64,000 nt of DNA from Hymenoscyphus infarciens (lineage: Eukaryota > Ascomycota > Leotiomycetes > Helotiales > Helotiaceae). The position numbers were made by a program, and so were the translations under genes. This document shows, in pieces, positions 56,600 to 64,000 of the stretch. Positions within the stretch are counted from its first letter, which is position 1. Each line of letters opens with the position of its first letter. A model generated the notes under the pieces. The model saw nothing but the letters and a program-made list of their open reading frames with translations. It made no database searches and was not told where the DNA came from. Location: positions 124,001 through 188,000 of the forward strand of contig LLCB01000040.1 of the NCBI GenBank assembly GCA_001414345.1, given 5' to 3'.

Positions 56600-58219
56600 A
56601 TGGTGATGATCATGTACAGGACGGTGGAGCCCAAGCCACCAAAACCACAGAAGGAGAAGGCCTTTCCTCGCAGTGTCTCGCTCCCAGACCTGCCCAGAAA
56701 TGGCCGCCAAGCACCACTTGCGGTGATCAAGGGGCCCTATATTGGGCAGGAGATTTGGGACCAGCGGCGATCCAACAACATGGTTGGGGACAGAGATGTC
56801 CTTGACTATCATATGGCCGTGAAGGAGATCACCGTGGGGCGGAGAGTCAACACCTTGCACAAGGTGGAAGTGGTGGAGGCAGGTGCGACTCCAACCAAGA
56901 AGCCCAAAAAGGTAAATTAGCCGAACCCTACGTCCATTCGCACTTTCCCGTCAGTCCTTTCTCTCACTTGAAGACTAACAACAACATCACAGGTCAGATT
57001 CGCGGAGCCCATCGAGATGCCTTCAACACCAGTCCCGTGGGGACGAAGACGTCGCAGCACCTTGCTCAATTCCTTCTCCACTGACCAGTTGAAGTCACCA
57101 CCATTGCTCAGAAACAGCCCATCGCAACAATGCATGGGTATGCCACCATCTCAATCACGCATCCCAACGCCAACAGAAGTGAAGGGTAGAGCTCGCACAC
57201 TGAGATACGTCCAAAGCGATAAGAAAGAAGTGAGTGGCGGGTTCTCTGAGCTTCCAGTCTTCAATCCAATGGTGAATGTGCTGACAATTTTCCAGAACGC
57301 GCCTCAGAAGCCAACACGTCTCATGGGTCCAATTTCACCAGCTCGTAACCAGAATCAACCTGGCCAGGGCCTCTCCAAGTCGCGTACTATGGGCGTGCTT
57401 TCTAGCATCACCTCCAGCTTTTCACGTTCCAACCTACACATGAGCCACAATGGTACCAATCGCCAATCCTCATCTTCCTCCTTCGCTGGATCGCGCCTTG
57501 ATCTATCCAAGAGCAGATCATCTGTTCATCTTCGAAGCACCGCACCAGCAACTACCGAAGTTTCCAATATCACTGCTGCCGCTGCGCCCGCAGCTTCCCT
57601 CCACGCGCACTCGCACTCTCGAAGCTCATCGGCCACTGTCATGTTTACGGAGGAAGAGAAGATGAAGCTCATCTACGAAGCACATCCAAATGCATACTGG
57701 TGCGGTCGTCTAAGCTCTCTCTACACCCAATACAGCAACGAGATGCTAGCAGCAATCGCCGAAGACCCCGAGAATCTCTCAAAGTACACTGCTCCCACAC
57801 CCGTTGGTTTCGTTCCTCCCCGTCTCTCCAAAGACAAGGAGAAGGAGAAGAACAAAGATGGTCAACCAAAGCTAAACAATGATCCCCTTGATAGCGAACG
57901 ACTCGCAAGCTCCATGTTCCTTGCCTCGGCTTCCGATGAACGATACCGCCGTGCCTTTGCAACCTTGAGATCCTATTGCGCAACTGCTGAATCGAAGAAG
58001 AGTCTTTGGGACTTTCAACAACAGTATGCTAGGAACCAACGAAATGAGCGATTCTTACCTGCTGGAGGACACATGACGGATGCTTGGTATACGAAGCTTA
58101 CGAAGGGCGCCAAAGATGACACCAAGTCGGAACGAGGTACTAGCTTGGGCATGGGTCGACGAACCGGACTTAGCAGATTTGGTCGAAGCCGAAACGATTT
58201 ATCGAATCCTCACCGCTGA
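56600..58219 (+). CDS. Hypothetical basic, Ser/Pro-rich protein, 3 exons
   Basis: Exons 56600-56911, 56993-57229 and 57296-58219 encode 490 aa. The N-terminus is basic and Pro/Lys-rich (VEPKPPKPQKEK). The middle is Ser-rich and probably disordered (SSITSSFSRSNLHMS...QSSSSSFAGSRLDLSKSRSS). A better-ordered C-terminal region contains FTEEEKMKLIYEAHPNAYWCGRLSSLY, DERYRRAFATLRSYCATAESKKSLWDFQQQYARNQ and a basic RTGLSRFGRSRNDLS end. I do not recognise a named domain; the ordered region looks like one conserved among filamentous ascomycetes. ATGs at 56600 and 56612 are both plausible starts, and upstream in-frame ones exist at 56513. Intron 2 (66 bp) is in frame and stop-free, so it could be retained. 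Confidence 0.7.
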
Positions 58220-60720
58220 AGTGATGTCGAGTGTTCGCGCCGAGATCAATATTGGACATATGGGGCAACAAAGATGAAAACAAACGAAGAAAATGCGATG
58301 GATTCCTGTCAACAGACCTATATCAATTCGATCGACTTGAAGTTATATTCTAAACCGCTCGTATGCTGCAACGCCATCGCCAAAAACGCTCATATGATTA
58401 TACTTTCTGTTCTTCTTTCCGCTTCTCAGATTGAGCGCCGAGTTAATGAGGATGGGGTTTGCTTCTCTGAGATGAACGTGTCTGTATGATATGCGGTTTC
58501 GCTGTGGGGGAGTTTTTTCTTTTGCTATTTTCCGGAGTTTTTCTGCTACGCCATTTCCTCCGCAAGGATAGCCTATGTGGACATAGATGGAAGGCTGGCA
58601 TACAATTCCTCTTTCGACTTTTCACGGACGTTGAGAGCTTTTCTATCAGAGGACAATGGTGCTTTTTCTGAGACGTGTTTGGGTGTATTACATGCGGTCC
58701 TATTAAGGGGGAGTTTTTGTTTTTGTTACAGAAATACCTAGGGGGTTGAGTACTAGGGAAGGATCATCGCGGTACTTGGCACATACCCATTAATATTTCC
58801 GCCGTGTTTTTTTGTTTTTCCTTCCGCTCCTTTTTCTCTTGGTGGAAATTTGAGGGTGGTTCGGGCATTTAATAACAAGAGAATGGCATAATGATTGAGG
58901 CCTAAATAATAAAATTTGAGAATTGAGAATTTGTTCTTCTTTGATGGTTTTTGTGTGTGACACAGAAGAAGAGTGTGGGTGAGATATTCTGTGAATTTGT
59001 ACTGTTATAAATTGCACTGTGATATTGTTTTGCGATGTTCTGATTTTATCACTAGTTGGATGAAAAACTGAATGAGACTGTCTATTTGGATGTGGTATAG
59101 GTTGGTGTTTCGAAACATGAACTTTTGGGGGAAAGGTGACTTGACAAGGGATGGTTGGACTTACTTGAAGCTGGCGCTAAGTATCTCAGTAGTACTTTTA
59201 TGATGATTCGGCGGCACTTCTAAATTCGACGGTAAATCTTGAATTTAGAAGTTCACCTACAAGAAAGCAGCCCCAAAATAGAGCTGTAAAATAGACCTTT
59301 AAGTACTTTACAGCACCTTTCATGAAATGGGAGAAGCTCGGTGCGTCGAGATAACAGCTATCAACGCGTGGCAGTCGCGTGGTAGAAGCAAACCCAAGTT
59401 CCTGTTTTTTTGTTGAGTTCTGAAAACAGAACGCCAGTTATGTAATTGACGTTGACCCGATAAGAGAATGGGTTGCTGTCTTATTGATTGTGCTTTTTCT
59501 TTGCGATTCTGTGCGTGTGTGGATGAAATGGGTCGAGAAGTGAGTGTGAGGTTGTATTTGTTAATGATTTCTTTTTGAAAAGGGGAATGGCGAGGTGCCA
59601 GGTTCGGGCCTTCAGCGAGAAAAAAGCCACTTTTGTGGTGTATCCTCCCCATGAATGTCTCCTAGTTTCTCCTGGCTTTTGATGATTTACTGCTTACTTT
59701 TCCCTCGAACTGGGAGGAGTTGTTGTGTGTGTGGAAAACGCTAATTTCTTTGACTCTCATTCATTTTCTTGCTTTGCAAAGCTCGTTTGGCGTTTTTTGG
59801 ACGGACTCTGGAGCTGGGGTTTGGAGATTTTTAAATTTCCGTTGGGTTTATATTGCTAAGGTATCTTCTCTCATTTTGAAGCCTTCTTAATTATCGGTGG
59901 TAAACATCTTATTCTTGAAATACTCGTTGGAAGCGGAAACCTCCTCTCACTGTTCACCGAAGCTTGGGAGAAGATTCCACGGGCAAAAGTTTCCGAAAGC
60001 TAGGTTCTAGAGTCGCTATAAATAAACGGAAACGGGGTTTTGAGCGTTCAGTCCTGGAGATGGTGCGTCTGAGTATTGATTGTTCCTGAGAAAAGAATCT
60101 TTTGATAAATTGGGAAGTTGCGGCCCCGGAGAGAGGATGAAGGGGAAATGTAGGTGATGTTAGTTTGAAGAGTGTTTTTTTGGTCTCAAGTCTCGGAGTA
60201 AAAAATTGAAAAGTAGTTTTTAGTGTCAATTTTGGAGTGATGTCGTTGAGTTGTTATACTTTGTTTAAACAAAGTACTTGGATGGGATTGTATTGTATTC
60301 TTACATTTACGGGACAGAAGGTGTTAGTTACTGAAATATCAGAGGAGATACTAGATGGAGTAATTAGCCTGGTGGGCTTCCATGGCCAACCATGCCCCAA
60401 CCAGGACAGTGTCTGTGTATTCTGCTTCGGACTTGCAGTTGTTTTCGACACCTTTAAAGAGCTTCGAAGGGAGAGTTCGAGCTGGTGGGGAGTGCGTGCT
60501 TTGTGTATACGAGAAAATGGCCGTCGGTTAATCATTTCTTTTCTTTTTGGACTTTACTTCTCGTTCGGGCTGTAGAAGGATACTTCCTTGATGTATGTAT
60601 ATACATAGGGCTACGGCGACACTCTCGAGATGAAACACATCAGGTAGGTTAGATTCAGCTTTTATTGCTCAATATAGATATCTAGCCATCCCTACTACAT
60701 ACTCCTCCAACCAATGCTAG
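58220..60720. other. Gene-poor interval, no gene seen
   Basis: About 2.5 kb of moderately AT-rich sequence with only short overlapping ORFs (none over 112 codons) and no recognisable domains. T-rich runs are frequent. There are loosely similar segments near 58500 and 58700 (GGGGGAGTTTTTGTTTTTG-like; TGTTTGGGTGTATTACATGCGGT versus TGTCTGTATGATATGCGGT) that suggest a short local duplication. Confidence 0.4.
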
Positions 60721-61389
60721 CTATCCGAAGACAAATTTTGGCTGCTCGAAGAATTTCGGTGTAATGTTGTTGAATTCGATAGGAGTGGCGGTCCATTCCG
60801 TAACCTTGTCCGCATCGATTGTTTCGATATCAATGGCGGAAGAGTCTGCCTTTGTGGCTTTGGAGGTGTTGAAGAGTTTGTCTGTCGAAACCTTTGCCAA
60901 GTTTTTCACCTTGTCTAGGGCAGCAGATCTGCCCGTGGGTAGGCGCTCGAGCTTTCCAAGATATACCATTTTCTTCTTATTACTGAAGTAGCTGTGAGGA
61001 CAAGTAATCTTCTTGACCATCCTTTTCATATTCTCAGCATCAGCATCAGCATCATTCATTGCAGGCCACCAGAAATCCAGGTAGTCAACTTCGGAAGAAT
61101 GGAGTGCAAAGAGCTGCTGATCAAAATTCGCAACCATAACCCATTTTGTCTGCTTTCCCTTCACCTTCTCAAAGAATCGAGCTAGAACAAGAGCTGGAAA
61201 GGTTTTCTTTTCACGATCAGTGATAGTGAGGTGGATATTGAAGAGGAGGTTTGTATTAAAGAGGGGTTCGTTGTCAAAATTATGTTCGGCAGCCTTGCAG
61301 TTCCAAGACTTGAGGTGAATCTTTCCAAATATCATGTGGAACTGAGGGAGTCGTGGAGCTGGAGGACTTTCGTTTTTTAGTCTATGCAT
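60721..61389 (-). CDS. Orphan ORF truncated upstream by a solo LTR; function unknown
   Basis: The reading frame is open from 61716 (and beyond, through the solo LTR) to the TAG/TAA end at 60721. Its first ATG is at 61389-61387, giving 222 aa (MHRLKNESPPAPRLPQF...). The upstream in-frame part is also protein-like (LLSHILQQKNPNWGNLL...FPGEAIKLKFALPSLPC), so the natural start was probably further 5' and may have been displaced by the LTR insertion at 61645-61753. Visible segments are FGKIHLKSWNCKAAEHNFDNEPL, FFEKVKGKQTKWVMVANF, and a hydrophilic C-terminus with IDIETIDADKVTEW. I recognise no family. It may be a damaged gene or a lineage-specific one. Confidence 0.5.
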   Translation of the reverse strand: MHRLKNESPPAPRLPQFHMIFGKIHLKSWNCKAAEHNFDNEPLFNTNLLFNIHLTITDREKKTFPALVLARFFEKVKGKQTKWVMVANFDQQLFALHSSEVDYLDFWWPAMNDADADAENMKRMVKKITCPHSYFSNKKKMVYLGKLERLPTGRSAALDKVKNLAKVSTDKLFNTSKATKADSSAIDIETIDADKVTEWTATPIEFNNITPKFFEQPKFVFG

Positions 61390-61644
61390 GCATGGAAGAC
61401 TAGGTAGAGCGAATTTGAGCTTGATAGCTTCTCCCGGAAAATGTGATAGGTTTCCAAAGGTAAGCGAATTCAAAAGATTTCCCCAGTTGGGGTTCTTTTG
61501 TTGAAGAATATGACTGAGGAGGCGTTGAAAAGTTGGCGAATCAAAGGCTCCGGAAGAGGAACGATATAAAAATTTGGCTCTTAGGATCGCGAGACAGCCA
61601 GAACAATATGACTCTAGAGCTGAGTTAGTACGAGAGAAAGAAGG

Positions 61645-61753
61645 TGTCACGGAAAAAGGGGTATCACGTGATCCAATTTCCCTGTATATAGCAGAGTTTT
61701 CACCTCTCAAATTCAAGCTTCTTAGAGCGTTTTCAACCCAAAAATACGTGACA
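61645..61753 (-). mobile_element. Solo LTR of the same small LTR family
   Basis: 109 bp, TGTCACG...CGTGACA. The reverse complement matches the 112-bp LTRs at 54319 and 55217 (about 85-90% identity, one short gap). It is flanked by GAAGG on both sides (61640-61644 and 61754-61758), a 5-bp target-site duplication. There is no internal region. It retains the TATATA box and CACGTG. It overlies the 5' part of the reading frame that runs down to 60721. Confidence 0.85.
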
Positions 61754-62373
61754 GAAGGTAATTAAGGAATCTGCCAATCGGTTGTTCGTTTGTAAGATGG
61801 CATCCAAGCTCATGGGGCTGAACGCCGGCCTGTTCAGTCGACATATTTTCTTCTTGGCAAGGTCGAAGTACAGTACGAGTTGATGTCACGGATCTTTAAC
61901 ATTTATAAAAATAAGCTAGTGGGAACGCCAGGAAAAAAGTAAGAACGGAGAGTAATTTTGGGCTTAGTGAATAGTACTCCGAATAATTTCGTTCTCTATC
62001 GTAGGTACAAACAAATAATTATTTCGTAACAAAATTTACCGGCGGTTTCATTATCAAGGAGAAACCCATCCACGCTAAGCTAAAGATTCCAACTAACAAA
62101 TACCACAAGCACAGCTGCGTACCTGTACTCAACCTTAGTATCCCTTCACACGATAAAAAGAGAACTAGAAGCTTGAATCTGCTTACGTAGCGGTTTCGCC
62201 AAAAAGTTCAGCGCTTCTTGCACTTGACATTATCCAGAGAGTGAATGTGAACAGACTCGTGTAAACACCCACCAAACCCTGCTTGACACCTACACTTTTC
62301 ACAAAATGGAGATTGACAATAGCACCCACAAATATATTTAAACTAAGCACCAGTCAACGAATACTTCTTCACC
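61754..62373. other. Intergenic, no gene seen
   Basis: About 620 bp of AT-rich sequence to the right of the solo LTR. No ORF or repeat was recognised. Confidence 0.4.
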
Positions 62374-62643
62374 TTACAAACGTTGTCTGGAATTTGCGAG
62401 TAAGAGCGAAATCGTGGATCTCGAAAGCAAGTAATCCACTGACTGCCGCACGTACTCATCTCGATAGCCTTGATCGAAAATCTGGATTCCCTGGCCTGGA
62501 AAGACGAGATTGAAAACGAGTAGAAAAGGGAGCGGGCGGCCAAGCCAGCCCTTCTGGGCAGCCGAGGAGGAAGTGTGGCGGACTCGAGAGGAGGAAGCTA
62601 GAGCAGTGGAAGAATCGAGAGTTGTGGAGGAACTCTTACTCAT
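62374..62643 (-). CDS. Putative small membrane protein, 2 exons, uncertain
   Basis: ATG at 62643-62641. A GTACGT donor (62455-62450) and a CCAG acceptor at 62390-62387 would join exons 62456-62643 and 62374-62386 in phase. The result is a 66-aa protein: a Ser/Thr-rich basic N-terminus, one hydrophobic segment (LPFLLVFNLVF) and the tail GQGIQIFDQGYRDEQRL. The compact size, single predicted TM segment and clean splice make it plausible as a small organellar or ER membrane protein. Unspliced, the frame stays open for 89 aa. I recognise no family and the call is tentative. Confidence 0.3.
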   Translation of the reverse strand: MSKSSSTTLDSSTALASSSRVRHTSSSAAQKGWLGRPLPFLLVFNLVFPGQGIQIFDQGYRDEYVRQSVDYLLSRSTISLLLANSRQRL

Positions 62644-63000
62644 TATGAGTCTGTTGCGGAGGTCTACTAAGAATGCTTTGGGAACAGGAAGAGTACTTTC
62701 AATGTTTTATATGGATAATATATATTCATCCTCCAACTAAACCAATAAATACTAAACACTGTAACAGAATACAAAAAGGTGGTAAGTAGGTATATGTATT
62801 AACACAATAGAAGACAGAAACTCCCAAGATAAATCTTCTCTTCTCCTCATCTGATCCAAAGGTATTCCAAAGACAAGATCAAAAATTTCAAGAACCCTTC
62901 AAAAAACCAAACGCTATGCAAGTACGCCGCCCATTATATTGTATGCCCCAGCCCATCCATGTTAGAACCCATCAAGTTTACCCTGAGATATAGAAATACA

Positions 63001-64000
63001 TCACCCATAAACCCGAGATTTTCCTTCCCCACTAAGATCCTCATCGTCATAATCCTTTGGTGTAGGTTTCACCGGAGCGATTTGATCCGCATAAGGATTC
63101 GCTTCAAACATCGTCATCTCCCTCAATTGAGAATTACTCAACCCCGCCTCTCTCAACTGCGAACCACTGAGTCCACGCTGTCTCGTAGGCGGTCGATTGG
63201 TGATGGCATCAACATGATATTGACTTTCTGAAGCTTCGGGGATATGACCTAGTGCTGTTGGAGAGGCGGGTGTTTGCCAGGGTGGTGTTCGTTTTGAGGG
63301 TCCGCCTTGGAGGCCTGGGCTGGTATTAGAGTCGCTACTACGTCTTCGACTCACTATTCGTGACATTCCTCCCATTCCAAGACCGTATAGTGCTCGCGAG
63401 AGACTCGAGCGACGCCCGTCGTCCGGTGTCGCTTCGAGTTCGACGGGATCCGACATTTGACTAACGTTACTCTGGTCACTTGCGTTACTCCAATTGCGAC
63501 CATGGGCGCTGGGTCTTCGAGCCAAAGAACCCTGTGAGACTCGGTTGGATTGGATGGGAAGGTCGAAGTACCCTCCATTGGGGTTTACTGAGGATGGCGG
63601 GGAGGTCTCTAGTGATGGCTCACGATCACGTCCGTATCCGTTTTGCGAGTAGGGAGAGTCCGATGTGGAGACTGGGTTGTAACCTCCGGGGTAATGGGTA
63701 TTTGAAGGGGGTTGTGGAGAAAAGGGACTGTAGGTATTGAACACTGGCCTCGAGGGCGAATCGCCTGCTACTTCGTGTGCAGATCCGTAGAGGTTAGATG
63801 ATTGATAAGATGGTCGCCGGACACTGCCAGTGAACTCTGAGGGCGTCATCATCAATGGGTCGACTGACATTTCGTCAACATCTGGACTTCGTCTGGGAGG
63901 TGCTCTTTGTCTTGGAAGGCCTGATCGAGGACCACTTGACGAGGTTCGAGAGTTTGTAGCTTCTGTCACCTTGACTACCTTATTCAGACGTCGGATAATC
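63001..64000 (-). CDS. C-terminal part of a low-complexity Ser/Pro-rich protein (cut by window edge)
   Basis: The reading frame is open from the right edge of the window to the stop at 63001, so the 5' end lies outside. No ATG suits a start within the first codons: the visible beginning IIRRLNKVVKVTEATNSRTSSSG runs straight off the edge. The roughly 330 visible residues are rich in Ser, Pro, Asn and Gly (SPFSPQPPSNTHYPGGYNP, RRPSAHGRNWSNASDQSNVS). There is a short repeated motif GLSGSQLREAGLSNSQLRE near the C-terminus and an acidic DYDDEDLSGEG end. It looks like a disordered regulatory tail of a larger protein. No domain is recognisable in this part. Confidence 0.6.
   Translation of the reverse strand, partial: IIRRLNKVVKVTEATNSRTSSSGPRSGLPRQRAPPRRSPDVDEMSVDPLMMTPSEFTGSVRRPSYQSSNLYGSAHEVAGDSPSRPVFNTYSPFSPQPPSNTHYPGGYNPVSTSDSPYSQNGYGRDREPSLETSPPSSVNPNGGYFDLPIQSNRVSQGSLARRPSAHGRNWSNASDQSNVSQMSDPVELEATPDDGRRSSLSRALYGLGMGGMSRIVSRRRSSDSNTSPGLQGGPSKRTPPWQTPASPTALGHIPEASESQYHVDAITNRPPTRQRGLSGSQLREAGLSNSQLREMTMFEANPYADQIAPVKPTPKDYDDEDLSGEGKSRVYG

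Overview
The window is nuclear DNA of a filamentous ascomycete, most likely a Leotiomycete (Helotiales-like; this placement is inferred from general resemblance, not from a search). The genes carry short spliceosomal introns of about 48-230 bp with GTAAGT-like donors and CTAAC-like branch sites. Every multi-exon gene was modelled by hand and keeps its reading frame across all junctions. TUB2 has the usual seven-exon fungal layout, and the gene-poor blocks are AT-rich, TpA-rich and resemble RIP-mutated repeats.

Layout. 0-3 kb: a long-inverted-repeat element, a four-TM membrane protein gene and a small MITE candidate. 3-8 kb: a mitochondrial membrane protein, verprolin (WH2, actin) and the ER cargo receptor Erv29/SURF4. 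8-10.7 kb: no gene seen. 10.7-16.7 kb: a dense housekeeping cluster of RPL35 divergent from the Golgi SNARE GOS1, the ATP synthase assembly factor ATP10 divergent from a mitochondrial branched-chain 2-oxoacid dehydrogenase E2, and a gluconokinase. 17-19.3 kb: no gene seen. 19.3-22.7 kb: an HpcH/HpaI aldolase with two microexons, a glutaredoxin-like protein and a CHORD-CS co-chaperone. 22.7-24.5 kb: AT-rich. 24.5-32 kb: argininosuccinate synthase, beta-tubulin and Gcn20. 32-35.2 kb: AT-rich, no gene seen. 35.2-37.8 kb: a U1-type zinc-finger splicing factor divergent from a stomatin-like mitochondrial protein. 38.4-39.7 kb: a decayed SDR gene. 40.4-46.3 kb: the HIR1 histone chaperone and a GT15 mannosyltransferase. 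46.6-49.5 kb: a cytochrome P450 pseudogene split by an AT-rich insertion. 50.4-53.6 kb: a TB2/DP1/HVA22 (REEP/Yop1-type) membrane protein and a TANGO2/NRDE protein. 53.6-56.2 kb: degenerate tandem repeats containing a 1,010-bp LTR-flanked non-autonomous element. 56.6-58.2 kb: a hypothetical basic protein. 60.7-61.8 kb: an orphan ORF whose 5' end is overlain by a solo LTR of the same family. The right edge holds a partial low-complexity protein.

The genes do not form one pathway; the cluster is ordinary core metabolism, trafficking, translation, chromatin and cytoskeleton. Several mitochondrial genes (ATP10, E2, SLP2-like, the 3.1-4.4 kb gene) are interspersed, and divergent pairs with short shared promoters are common. 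I found no defence system, CRISPR array or secondary-metabolite cluster. The strongest candidate for something undescribed is the small LTR family: one full element with a TTATG target duplication and one solo LTR with a GAAGG duplication. Also notable are three GC-AG introns, a start-codon-only exon in RPL35, and 15-nt and 20-nt microexons in the aldolase gene.
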